DNA of 22,221 nt. Source: an uncultured Methylococcaceae bacterium. GTDB lineage: Bacteria > Pseudomonadota > Gammaproteobacteria > Methylococcales > Methylomonadaceae. Under the pieces are notes generated by a model that ran no database searches, was not told the origin of the DNA, and saw only the letters and a list, made by a program, of their open reading frames with translations. The position numbers and the translations under genes are program-made. How positions within the stretch are numbered: the stretch's first letter is position 1; each line of letters starts with the position of its first letter. Shown one piece after another: positions 7,806-14,464 of this stretch. The DNA lies in contig CAJVYO010000003.1 of assembly GCA_913009515.1 (NCBI GenBank), positions 1 through 22,221 of the forward strand, given 5' to 3'.

Positions 7806-9500
7806 TTATTTACCTGTAATTTCTTGAGGAAAGTATTTAATAGCACAGCGTAGTGGGTTGGGAGCAGCTTGCCCTAAACCACAAATTGAAGCGTCTACCA
7901 TCACTGAAGAAAGCTCTTCTAATAAATCGGTATCCCACTCTTTTTCTTCCATGAGTTGTGCCGCTTTTGCTGTTCCAACACGACAGGGTGTGCATTGACC
8001 GCAAGATTCTTCTTCAAAGAATTTCATGGCATTAATCGCAAGTTCTTTCGCACTGTCTTGGTTAGAAAAAACCACCACCGCCGCAGAACCAATAAAACAA
8101 CCATGTTCATTTAAGGTGTCAAAATCCATGGGAATATCCGCCATCGATTCAGGTAAAATTCCGCCTGAAGCACCACCGGGGAAGTAACCGTAAAATTCAT
8201 GGCCTGCTTGCATGCCGTCGCAATATTCGGCAATCAGTTCACGCATGGTAATTCCCGCAGGGGCTAAATGCACCCCTGGTTTATTAACCCGCCCTGAAAT
8301 TGAAAATGAGCGTAAGCCTTTACGTTCATGACGACCGTAAGAAGCAAACCAATCAGGGCCTTTTTCGATAATATCACGCACCCAATACACCGATTCCATA
8401 TTATGTTCAAGGGTAGGGCGACCAAATAAACCGACTTCGGCAAGAAATGGGGGGCGTAAACGAGGCATGCCACGTTTACCTTCGATTGATTCCACCATTG
8501 CCGATTCTTCACCACAGATATAAGCACCGGCTCCACGGCGTAAATAAATCGGTGGAATGTCACTTGGGAATTGTTTTCTGAGGTTTTCAAGCTCGGTAGT
8601 TAGAATTTCACGACAGCCTGCATATTCATCACGTAGATAAATATAAATAGCCTCACAACCAACGGTTAATGCAGCAATTAGCATACCCTCAAGGAAGCGA
8701 TGGGGATCAGACTCTAAATAATGTCTATCTTTAAAGGTACCGGGCTCACCTTCATCAATATTAACCGCCATCAAACGAGGAGCGTCAAAGCTGCTCACAA
8801 TACGCCATTTACGTCCTGCAGGAAACCCTGCGCCACCCAAGCCACGTAAGCCTGAATCTTCCATTTTTTTAATAATAGCTTCTTTATCAATAGAACCGTC
8901 TAAAACACCCTTTAAGGTTTGATAGCCGTTATCAGCAAGATATTGTGGGTGTTTGATGTAGTCAGTAACCGTTGCAGTAATGTCATTATTATTGACAGCC
9001 GTTGTCACCGTGTCAGCAGTGGCTTCATCAATCGGATTTTGTCCAACAACAGCAACCGGTGCATGTTGGCAGCGTCCTACGCACGGTACTTTTTGTACGC
9101 GAATTTGTTCTGAATTTAAACCGTTTTCTAAGGCATCAATTAAATCATTTGAACCTGCCATCGCACACGAAAGTGATTCACATACACGGACAGTGAGTTC
9201 AGGTGGGGGTGTTTGGCCTTCTTTTATGACATCAAAATGATGGTAGAACGAGGCGACCTCAAATACTTCAGCAGGTGATAAATTCATCTCATGAGCAAGT
9301 GCAACAAGGTGTTTCGATGAAATATGTTGATACTTATCTTGAATTTTATGTAGATGTTCAATTAATAAGTCATGTTGACGAGATTCGTCGCCTAATAGGG
9401 TTTGTATATCTGCTAATGATGCTAAGTCAACGGCATGACCTTTAGGGCCTTTACGTTTCCTTTTAGTAATCTGATCTGGGCTGATTGTAATGACTGCCAC
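7806..9500 (-). CDS. NAD-dependent formate dehydrogenase beta subunit (fused NuoE-NuoF type, FDH1B)
   Basis: This diaphorase subunit passes electrons from the alpha subunit to NAD+. It is a fusion. Residues about 35-165 are NuoE/FdsG-like, with 2Fe-2S cysteines C107, C112, C140 and C144 (RVCESLSC, VPCVGRC). Residues about 185-560 are NuoF/FdsB-like. That part has the glycine-rich FMN/NADH motif GLRGLGGAGFPAGRKW, then NIDEGEPGTFKDRH, GAGAYICGEESAM, and the 4Fe-4S cysteines C500/C503/C506 (SCGQCTPC) with C540. M. extorquens Fdh1B is a comparable fusion of about 570 aa. The frame is open from a TTG at 9518, but GTG at 9500-9498 is chosen because GGAGG (9513-9509) lies 8 bases before it. The resulting protein has 564 aa and begins MAVITISPDQ. 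It is first in the two-gene operon and transcribed from the gap beside the IS relic. Confidence 0.93.
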   Translation of the reverse strand: MAVITISPDQITKRKRKGPKGHAVDLASLADIQTLLGDESRQHDLLIEHLHKIQDKYQHISSKHLVALAHEMNLSPAEVFEVASFYHHFDVIKEGQTPPPELTVRVCESLSCAMAGSNDLIDALENGLNSEQIRVQKVPCVGRCQHAPVAVVGQNPIDEATADTVTTAVNNNDITATVTDYIKHPQYLADNGYQTLKGVLDGSIDKEAIIKKMEDSGLRGLGGAGFPAGRKWRIVSSFDAPRLMAVNIDEGEPGTFKDRHYLESDPHRFLEGMLIAALTVGCEAIYIYLRDEYAGCREILTTELENLRKQFPSDIPPIYLRRGAGAYICGEESAMVESIEGKRGMPRLRPPFLAEVGLFGRPTLEHNMESVYWVRDIIEKGPDWFASYGRHERKGLRSFSISGRVNKPGVHLAPAGITMRELIAEYCDGMQAGHEFYGYFPGGASGGILPESMADIPMDFDTLNEHGCFIGSAAVVVFSNQDSAKELAINAMKFFEEESCGQCTPCRVGTAKAAQLMEEKEWDTDLLEELSSVMVDASICGLGQAAPNPLRCAIKYFPQEITGK

Positions 9501-9540
9501 GCGAAGTTCCTCCAGCAATTTTCAAGGTTTTAATGTTGCT

Positions 9541-9546
9541 ATTATA
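9541..9546 (-). promoter_or_regulatory. Putative -10 element for the fdhB-fdhA operon
   Basis: The minus strand reads TATAAT, the consensus -10 hexamer. It is about 40 bases upstream of the GTG start and its strong ribosome-binding site, so an mRNA leader of roughly 30-35 bases would result. The -35 region is poor, suggesting help from an activator or another sigma factor. An AT palindrome at 9568-9587 lies just upstream of the -35 position. Confidence 0.45.
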
Positions 9547-9567
9547 CGTTGCCTAATAGCGTTGATG

Positions 9568-9587
9568 ATAAAAATAGTCATTTTTAT
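9568..9587. repeat. Perfect 8-bp inverted repeat upstream of the fdh promoter
   Basis: ATAAAAAT-AGTC-ATTTTTAT is a perfect dyad with a 4-base spacer, centred about 34 bp upstream of the putative TATAAT on the minus strand. Its position would suit an operator or activator site, though AT-rich dyads also arise by chance. No regulator gene is in the window. Confidence 0.4.
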
Positions 9588-9660
9588 TCAATAGCAGAGT
9601 TTATTTTATTGTAAAATATACTGGTGGTGACAACCAAGCCACACTAATAATTTAGTTTGA

Positions 9661-9785
9661 AATACCGCAGGGCTTGCGGGAATTAACGACTGTCAAATAT
9701 GAGTAGTTGCAGTTGGACACTCAGGGCAGTAACTAATATCGTGAGGTGTTGGAATCCCCTTCCTTTAGGGAGGGGAGGATGTCAA
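9661..9785 (+). pseudogene. Relic of the 3' end of an IS200/IS605-family tnpB gene with its right end
   Basis: Three short stretches, each in a different plus-strand frame, match the C-terminal tail I recognise from IS1341/IS605-type TnpB proteins. They are NTAGLAGIN (9661-9687), MSSCSWTLRAVT (9699-9734) and YREVLESPSFREGRMS (9737-9784). Two frameshifts lie between them, and an in-frame TGA precedes the first piece, so no protein is made. The zinc-finger and RuvC parts upstream are absent and the left end of the element was not found. The sequence ends at TCAA (9782-9785), the usual right-end cleavage tetranucleotide of IS605-family elements. Recognition is from memory of the family, without a database search. 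Confidence 0.8.
9690..9785 (+). ncRNA. Probable remnant of a TnpB guide RNA (omegaRNA/reRNA) scaffold
   Basis: In IS200/IS605 elements the 3' end of tnpB and the right end are transcribed as the guide RNA scaffold, with the guide taken from the flank just past TCAA. Here the GC-rich hairpin ccccttcc-TTTA-gggagggg (9756-9763 / 9768-9775, one G-T pair) and the tail gaggatgtcaa are intact. An earlier small stem (ccgca/tgcgg) lies at 9664-9678. The 5' limit of any RNA is unknown and transcription is not shown. A guide, if produced, would start at 9786 and be antisense to the 3' end of cheB. Confidence 0.5.
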
Positions 9786-10861
9786 GTGTTAGCCAATGTT
9801 AAAATGCGTTTAGCAATTTTATTTAAAGGTTCCATATAATGTGCAGCCCCTATTTCATAAGCTGCACGAGGCATTCCCCACACCACACTACTGGATTCAT
9901 CTTGCACAATATTCGCTGCGCCATTATCTCGCATCACCTTCATGCCAGTCGCCCCATCAGAGCCCATACCCGTCAACATCACACCAATCGCATTATTCCC
10001 TGCATGTTTAGCCGCCGAACGGAATAAAACTTCGACTGAAGGCTTATGGCGATTAACCAAATCACCATTATTCAATTTACAATAATAACGGCTGCCTTTT
10101 CTCACTAAATATAAATGCCGGTCACCCGGTGCAATATAAATACATCCAGTTTTAATTTCCATGCCATCTTCCGCAAGCACAGCATCCATCGCTGTGACTT
10201 CATTGACATGCTTTGTAAAAGACTCACTAAATGCAATCGGCAAATGCTGGGTAATCAAAATAGCGGGGGTAGTATTAGGTAAGTCAGCGACTAATGTTTT
10301 CACCGCTTCCGTACCACCAGTAGAAGAACCAATCACAATAATTTTTTCAGTTCTGGGAAAGCTATTTTTAAGCACATCATCTTTACTTGCTAAGGTATTT
10401 ATTTTTTTCGTTTTATCCATCATGCTCTTTGATGCTTGTTTGTTAAAGTCAACAGAGGCCGCCATACTAATTTTTTCAATAATATCCTCCTCATAAGCTA
10501 GCAGCTCTTCCCGAATATTAGACTTTGGCTTTTCAATAAAATCAATCGCACCAATTTCTAACGCATCTAAAGTAATTTGCGCCCCTTTTGCGGTTAAACT
10601 TGAAATCATTAACACAGGCATAGGGCGTAAACGCATTAAATTACGTAAAAAAGTAATCCCATCCATGCGTGGCATTTCAATATCCAATGTAATCACATCC
10701 GGATTATATTTTTTAATTTTTGCTCTCGCAATAATAGGATCAGCGGCCGTCCCTACTACCTCTATAACACCTGAATTTTCAAAAATTGAGCTTAGCATGG
10801 TTCTAATTAATGCCGAATCATCAACAATTAATACCTTTATTTTATCTACTCTTTCATCCAC
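9782..10861 (-). CDS. cheB: Chemotaxis response regulator protein-glutamate methylesterase CheB
   Basis: CheB removes methyl groups from, and deamidates, receptor glutamates or glutamines during adaptation. Residues 8-125 are a receiver domain with D14/D15, phospho-acceptor D60 (VITLDIEMP) and K111. Residues about 173-355 are the methylesterase domain, with catalytic Ser180 (GSSTGGTEA), His206 (TQHLP) and Asp302 (GMGSDGATGM). The interdomain linker (about 130-170) is lysine- and serine-rich. The start is GTG, supported by AAGGA 9 bases upstream. The last codon and the TGA stop overlap the terminal TCAA of the neighbouring IS relic, so the extreme C-terminus may have been altered by insertion; the body is full length (359 aa). 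It is the last gene of the chemosensory operon, 32 bases after cheD, and no terminator is visible behind it. Confidence 0.96.
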   Translation of the reverse strand: MDERVDKIKVLIVDDSALIRTMLSSIFENSGVIEVVGTAADPIIARAKIKKYNPDVITLDIEMPRMDGITFLRNLMRLRPMPVLMISSLTAKGAQITLDALEIGAIDFIEKPKSNIREELLAYEEDIIEKISMAASVDFNKQASKSMMDKTKKINTLASKDDVLKNSFPRTEKIIVIGSSTGGTEAVKTLVADLPNTTPAILITQHLPIAFSESFTKHVNEVTAMDAVLAEDGMEIKTGCIYIAPGDRHLYLVRKGSRYYCKLNNGDLVNRHKPSVEVLFRSAAKHAGNNAIGVMLTGMGSDGATGMKVMRDNGAANIVQDESSSVVWGMPRAAYEIGAAHYMEPLNKIAKRILTLANT

Positions 10862-10893
10862 GATGATTATTCCTTGTTATACTTAATTTAAAG

Positions 10894-11535
10894 CTAAAAT
10901 AATTCTATTTCACTTTCAATCGGTACATCTTTAATTTGTTGTTTGTAACTTAATTCTCGACTAATAATTTCATCATAATTCAATGATTGTATTTTCTTCA
11001 TTCTGACACGCCCTGTCTCAGGATAAAAATTTACTTTTCGGGGATAATCTTTCCCTAAATCACTAGATAATAATTTTAATGCTTCCGTATCAATATATTC
11101 TAAAATAAAGTCAATATTGCTATCGCCTACCGCACTATTCATTGCAGCCGTAATTTTTCCACCACCAAAAACTTTGATTTCTAAATTTTTACGCTTACCA
11201 CCATTAGATAAAATCGTATTAATTAAATGCTCCATGGCATAATTTCCATAGCGATTCGCATTACCCACAATACTCGCTTCAGATGCTAATAATCTATTTT
11301 TTGTGGTTTCAGGGAGCATAAAATGATTCATACCCCCAACACCAGAGACGGAATCACGTACACAGGCAGAAATACACGAGCCTAATACCGTGGTTAATAA
11401 TTCTTTTTCTTTGGTTACATAATATTGACCCGGCAACACCTTAGCCACTACAATTTGATTGGTATTATCCCAATAACGCTTAACATTGGAAAAACCTTCA
11501 ATAGAGGGTATATTAATTTCTTTTTTATGACTCAT
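10894..11535 (-). CDS. cheD: Chemoreceptor glutamine deamidase CheD
   Basis: CheD deamidates specific receptor glutamines and often modulates adaptation together with CheB. The 213-aa protein has the catalytic Cys54 (TVLGSCISACVRD) and His71 (GMNHFMLPE), with the same 17-residue spacing as in T. maritima CheD. The conserved NANRYGNYAMEHLIN helix (about 92-106) and VFGGGK loop (122-127) are also present. The proteobacterial N-terminal extension with RYWD (20-23) is kept. Its ATG overlaps the cheR stop in TAATG, so the two are translationally coupled. No CheC gene is present. Confidence 0.94.
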   Translation of the reverse strand: MSHKKEINIPSIEGFSNVKRYWDNTNQIVVAKVLPGQYYVTKEKELLTTVLGSCISACVRDSVSGVGGMNHFMLPETTKNRLLASEASIVGNANRYGNYAMEHLINTILSNGGKRKNLEIKVFGGGKITAAMNSAVGDSNIDFILEYIDTEALKLLSSDLGKDYPRKVNFYPETGRVRMKKIQSLNYDEIISRELSYKQQIKDVPIESEIELF

Positions 11536-12377
11536 TAACTTACTTTTCTATAAATAGTTTTACCTATTAAATTAAAATCTGTTTTAATCATATGCAAAGA
11601 TTCAGAATGCCCAATAAATAAATGTGACCCTACCTCTAAAAATTGTGAATATTGATTAACTAAATGCTCTTTAGTGTCTTTATCAAAATAAATAATAACA
11701 TTACGACAAAAAATAAAATCAAAATTATTTTTTATGGGCCATGGTTCCATTAAATTAAGCATTTTGAAATGCATAATATCTCTTAGCTCAGCTTTAATTT
11801 TAACTTTATCTGCATTATTACCGGCACCTTTTTTAAACCAACGCTTTAAGGTTTTATCAGAAAGTTCACTCACTAAATCTTCATGATAAACCCCCTCTTT
11901 CGCTTTAATTAAAACCTCAGTATCTAAATCAGTGCCTAAAATGCTCACCTTCCAATTTCTCGGTAAATTTTCTAATAAAATCATACCAATAGAATAAGGT
12001 TCTTCACCTGTTGAACACCCTGCCGACCAAACTTTAACCGTTTTTGTTTCTTTATTATTGATTAATAACTCAGGAATCACCACATCTTTCAAATATTCAA
12101 AATGATGTTTTTCACGAAAAAATGACGTTAAATTAGTGGTAATCGCATTAATAAATAATGTAAATTCAGTGTCTTTATTTTCAACTAAATAATCACAATA
12201 TTCTTTGAAAGACCCTAATTTTAAAGCTCTAATACGACGTACTAATCGGGAATAAAACATATCAAATTTATCATTCTCAGCAATAATACCTGAATGCGTA
12301 TTTGATAACCTTCTTAAAAAATCAAAATCTTTTTGCGTATATTCAAATTCAAATTTTCTTCTTTTCATAATAGTCAT
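11535..12377 (-). CDS. cheR: Chemotaxis protein methyltransferase CheR
   Basis: CheR methylates receptor glutamates using S-adenosylmethionine. Residues 10-80 form the N-terminal alpha domain. Residues about 85-280 are the SAM-binding fold, with WSAGCSTGEEPYS (117-129), the acidic GTDLD (148-152) and FCRNVIIYFD (223-232). The beta-subdomain contains a Gly-Ala-Gly (184-186, KKGAGNNAD). It aligns with the GxG insertion that marks CheR proteins which bind a C-terminal receptor pentapeptide (E. coli: RGTGPHEG). That fits the EWDEF tail of the receptor in this operon. The first ATG (12377) is used; ATG at 12368 is an alternative, and neither has a clear Shine-Dalgarno. It lies 22 bases after the STAS gene. 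Confidence 0.95.
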   Translation of the reverse strand: MTIMKRRKFEFEYTQKDFDFLRRLSNTHSGIIAENDKFDMFYSRLVRRIRALKLGSFKEYCDYLVENKDTEFTLFINAITTNLTSFFREKHHFEYLKDVVIPELLINNKETKTVKVWSAGCSTGEEPYSIGMILLENLPRNWKVSILGTDLDTEVLIKAKEGVYHEDLVSELSDKTLKRWFKKGAGNNADKVKIKAELRDIMHFKMLNLMEPWPIKNNFDFIFCRNVIIYFDKDTKEHLVNQYSQFLEVGSHLFIGHSESLHMIKTDFNLIGKTIYRKVS

Positions 12378-12399
12378 TTAGTCGTTAAATACACACTAT

Positions 12400-13125
12400 C
12401 TAAAAAAATCCTGAAGCTATGTCATCTAGCCCTAAAATAGAATAAACGCCTAATAATTTAGCCGCATCAATCACAACATCCGATGCAAAATCAAAATTGA
12501 GTTGTTTGTCCTCTTTTTCTGCTATTTTTTTGCATATGACAAATAATTGCAAACTTGAAGTATCAATTATGGTGACATTAGAGGCATCTATTTCGACTGA
12601 ATTAGCCTTTGCTAGGGAGTCCAGTAACCGCGTTTTCAACCGTGCAACATGAGCAATATTTACTACCTCATCTAGCATTAAGGTTATTTCATCAGCCACT
12701 ACATTTTCTTCAACGGTTACATTAGTTTCAACAGGCACAGGCATACTTTCAACAATCTCATTTTCTGAAAGATTAGCTAAAGGTGGTTTGATTTCAGCAT
12801 CATCTATCGCCAGTGCCGCTGAAAAATAACTTTCTTCGGCCTGAAACTGATTTTCTTGCATGGCTTCAATTGACGATGAAGGCTCTACATCCCATTCATC
12901 AACGACTGCACTCGCACTGTCAGTATCCCACTCATTAATTGCCGAAATCGTGCTATCAATACCAGCATCCCAACTATCATCTGCCGTACTTGAACGATCA
13001 ACATCCCATTCATCGTCTACGGCCGCTGCTGTCTCTTCTTTAGCTGTCTCTTCTTTAGCATTCGTTTCATTCATCCATGCTAAAGGGTCATAACCAATTA
13101 AGTTTTCTGTTTGTTTATCTGTCAT
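12400..13125 (-). CDS. STAS-domain protein with tandem EWD-like motifs, chemosensory operon
   Basis: The 241-aa protein has two parts. Residues about 145-238 fit a STAS domain: EITLMLDEVVNIAHVARLK, then VEIDASNVTIIDTSSLQLFVICKKI. The IDTSS stretch (187-191) matches the SpoIIAA phosphorylation loop, and Ser190 would be the phospho-acceptor. Residues 1-143 are acidic, low in complexity and probably disordered. They carry four spaced tryptophan motifs: DDEWDVD (W40), DDSWDAG (W52), INEWDTD (W66) and VDEWDVE (W78), 12-14 residues apart. These resemble the receptor tail DDEWDEF encoded in the same operon. An AAGGTGAT ribosome-binding site precedes the ATG, and the start overlaps the parA end by 11 bases. 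STAS proteins act in partner switching or as scaffolds; the role here is unknown. Confidence 0.85.
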   Translation of the reverse strand: MTDKQTENLIGYDPLAWMNETNAKEETAKEETAAAVDDEWDVDRSSTADDSWDAGIDSTISAINEWDTDSASAVVDEWDVEPSSSIEAMQENQFQAEESYFSAALAIDDAEIKPPLANLSENEIVESMPVPVETNVTVEENVVADEITLMLDEVVNIAHVARLKTRLLDSLAKANSVEIDASNVTIIDTSSLQLFVICKKIAEKEDKQLNFDFASDVVIDAAKLLGVYSILGLDDIASGFF

Positions 13126-13888
13126 GAGACATCACCTTTTTTTGCAAAAAAGCATTTGCTAATGCATGAAAATCTTTTGCGGATGCACTATTAGCACGGT
13201 ATTCTACAATGGTTTTACCAAAACTAGGACACTCCGCTAATACTGCGGCTTCTTTTACTAATACATCTAAAATCTGTTCTGGAAAATAATTTAACAAGGT
13301 CGTCACCACTTGTTTAGATATTCTTCTTGCGGATGCATAACGCGACATCACTAATAAAATATCGTAAGACTTATTAAAAGCCGCCTCAAAACGTTTTACC
13401 GTGCCCATCAAATGAGAGAGTCCTTGTAACGTTAAAAAATCACTACTCATCGGAATTAATAAACGCTCGGTGGCACACAATGCATTCGCCACTAATACGC
13501 CTGATGAAGGTGGGCAATCAATAAAAATAAAATCTTGATCCTGCAATTTCCCCTGCAATCCCTTCGCTAATAAATCACTTTTTTGCACGCCTGCTTCGGT
13601 TAATTGCTCAATTTCTTGCAATCTCACCCCTGAAACAATGAGCTGTAAATTTTCACGCACTTCAATAAGCTGCGTTTCAATATCCGCTTCATCGAGCATA
13701 ACCGCATCAATACCTTGCGTATATCCCGAGGTAATGCCCAATGAAACCGCCAAGTGTCCTTGGGGATCTAAATCAATCACCGTTACTTTTTTTCCTTGCA
13801 TCGCTAATGCATGGGCAAGATTCACCGTAATGGTCGTTTTACCCACCCCACCTTTTTGGTTAATAATCGCAACTGTTTCAACAGCCAT
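13115..13888 (-). CDS. ParA/Soj-family ATPase of the chemosensory operon (array positioning)
   Basis: This 257-aa ParA-type P-loop ATPase lacks the N-terminal DNA-binding domain of plasmid partition ParAs. The deviant Walker A motif is NQKGGVGKTT (10-19), motif A' is VIDLDPQG (37-44) and Walker B is FIFIDCPPS (120-128). ParA homologues inside che operons (ParC in Vibrio, PpfA in Rhodobacter) localise and segregate chemosensory arrays. No ParB or ParP partner is recognisable in the window; the neighbouring STAS protein or the receptor could play that part, which is inference. It starts 73 bases after cheW, with a poorly placed AGG as the only candidate ribosome-binding site. Its 3' end overlaps the STAS gene by 11 bases. 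Confidence 0.92.
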   Translation of the reverse strand: MAVETVAIINQKGGVGKTTITVNLAHALAMQGKKVTVIDLDPQGHLAVSLGITSGYTQGIDAVMLDEADIETQLIEVRENLQLIVSGVRLQEIEQLTEAGVQKSDLLAKGLQGKLQDQDFIFIDCPPSSGVLVANALCATERLLIPMSSDFLTLQGLSHLMGTVKRFEAAFNKSYDILLVMSRYASARRISKQVVTTLLNYFPEQILDVLVKEAAVLAECPSFGKTIVEYRANSASAKDFHALANAFLQKKVMSHDR

Positions 13889-13961
13889 AATTATTTAAGA
13901 GCCTGCATAAAAAATGGTCTAGTCGATATTATGTTGTGCATAGTCCTGAATTTTTTAAATA

Positions 13962-14438
13962 TCACGATAAAATACTGGGCAAGCCTTCAAAATAATTAGG
14001 ATTCAATACCTTATCAACATCAAGTAGCATCACCATATTATCAGCCGTCACAGATAAACCTAACATAAACTGCATATCAATTTTCGAGCCTAAATTGGGT
14101 TTTTCCTGAATATCATCACGACTAATATCCAATACATCAGAGACCGCATCAGCCACAATGCCGATCACTGTTTCTCCCGTATCCGTTTGCACCGCTAAAA
14201 TAATAATAATCGTAATCGGCGTATAGGTCACTTCGCCCATCATAAAACGCACTCTTAAATCTACAATAGGAATAATTTCCCCGCGTAAATTTAAAGCCCC
14301 CTTAATATAATCAGGTGTGTTGGGAATATCTCTAATCTCTTCCCAACCCCGAATCTCTTTTACTTTCAGAATTTCAACACCATACATTTCACCTAATAAA
14401 TCAAATGTTAAGTATTGTGTCATTGCCGATGAATCCAT
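13962..14438 (-). CDS. cheW: Chemotaxis coupling protein CheW (second copy)
   Basis: CheW is a beta-barrel scaffold that links receptors to CheA. The 158-aa protein shows the full CheW fold: YLTFDLLGEMYGVEILKVKEI near the N-terminus, the conserved IPNTPDYIKGALNLRGEIIPIVDLR (about 37-62), VIGIVADAVSDVLDI (about 90-105) and the C-terminal FMLGLSVTADNMVMLLDVDKVL. It lies 26 bases downstream of the receptor gene. It differs clearly from the other CheW in the operon, for example YTPITIIIILAV in place of YDNLTVVIVLQF. The operon therefore carries two diverged couplers rather than a recent duplicate. Confidence 0.95.
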   Translation of the reverse strand: MDSSAMTQYLTFDLLGEMYGVEILKVKEIRGWEEIRDIPNTPDYIKGALNLRGEIIPIVDLRVRFMMGEVTYTPITIIIILAVQTDTGETVIGIVADAVSDVLDISRDDIQEKPNLGSKIDMQFMLGLSVTADNMVMLLDVDKVLNPNYFEGLPSILS

Positions 14439-14464
14439 TATAACGCTCTCATTATGCTATATAC

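Noticed and set aside
8264..8590. 108-aa minus-strand open frame inside fdhB
   Set aside because: It lies in an alternative frame of a strongly conserved gene, has no recognisable domain and no ribosome-binding site. The same holds for the other short open frames opposite or inside perM, mazG, kef, fdhA, cheB, parA, mcp and cheA.
9756..9775. The GC-rich hairpin as an intrinsic terminator for cheB
   Set aside because: No T-run follows the stem on either strand. The sequence around it fits an IS605-family right end better.
12883..13017. The repeated DNA in the STAS gene as a CRISPR-like or tandem DNA repeat
   Set aside because: The repetition follows the reading frame and the EWD motif. Spacing and flanks vary and there are no constant repeats of CRISPR length.
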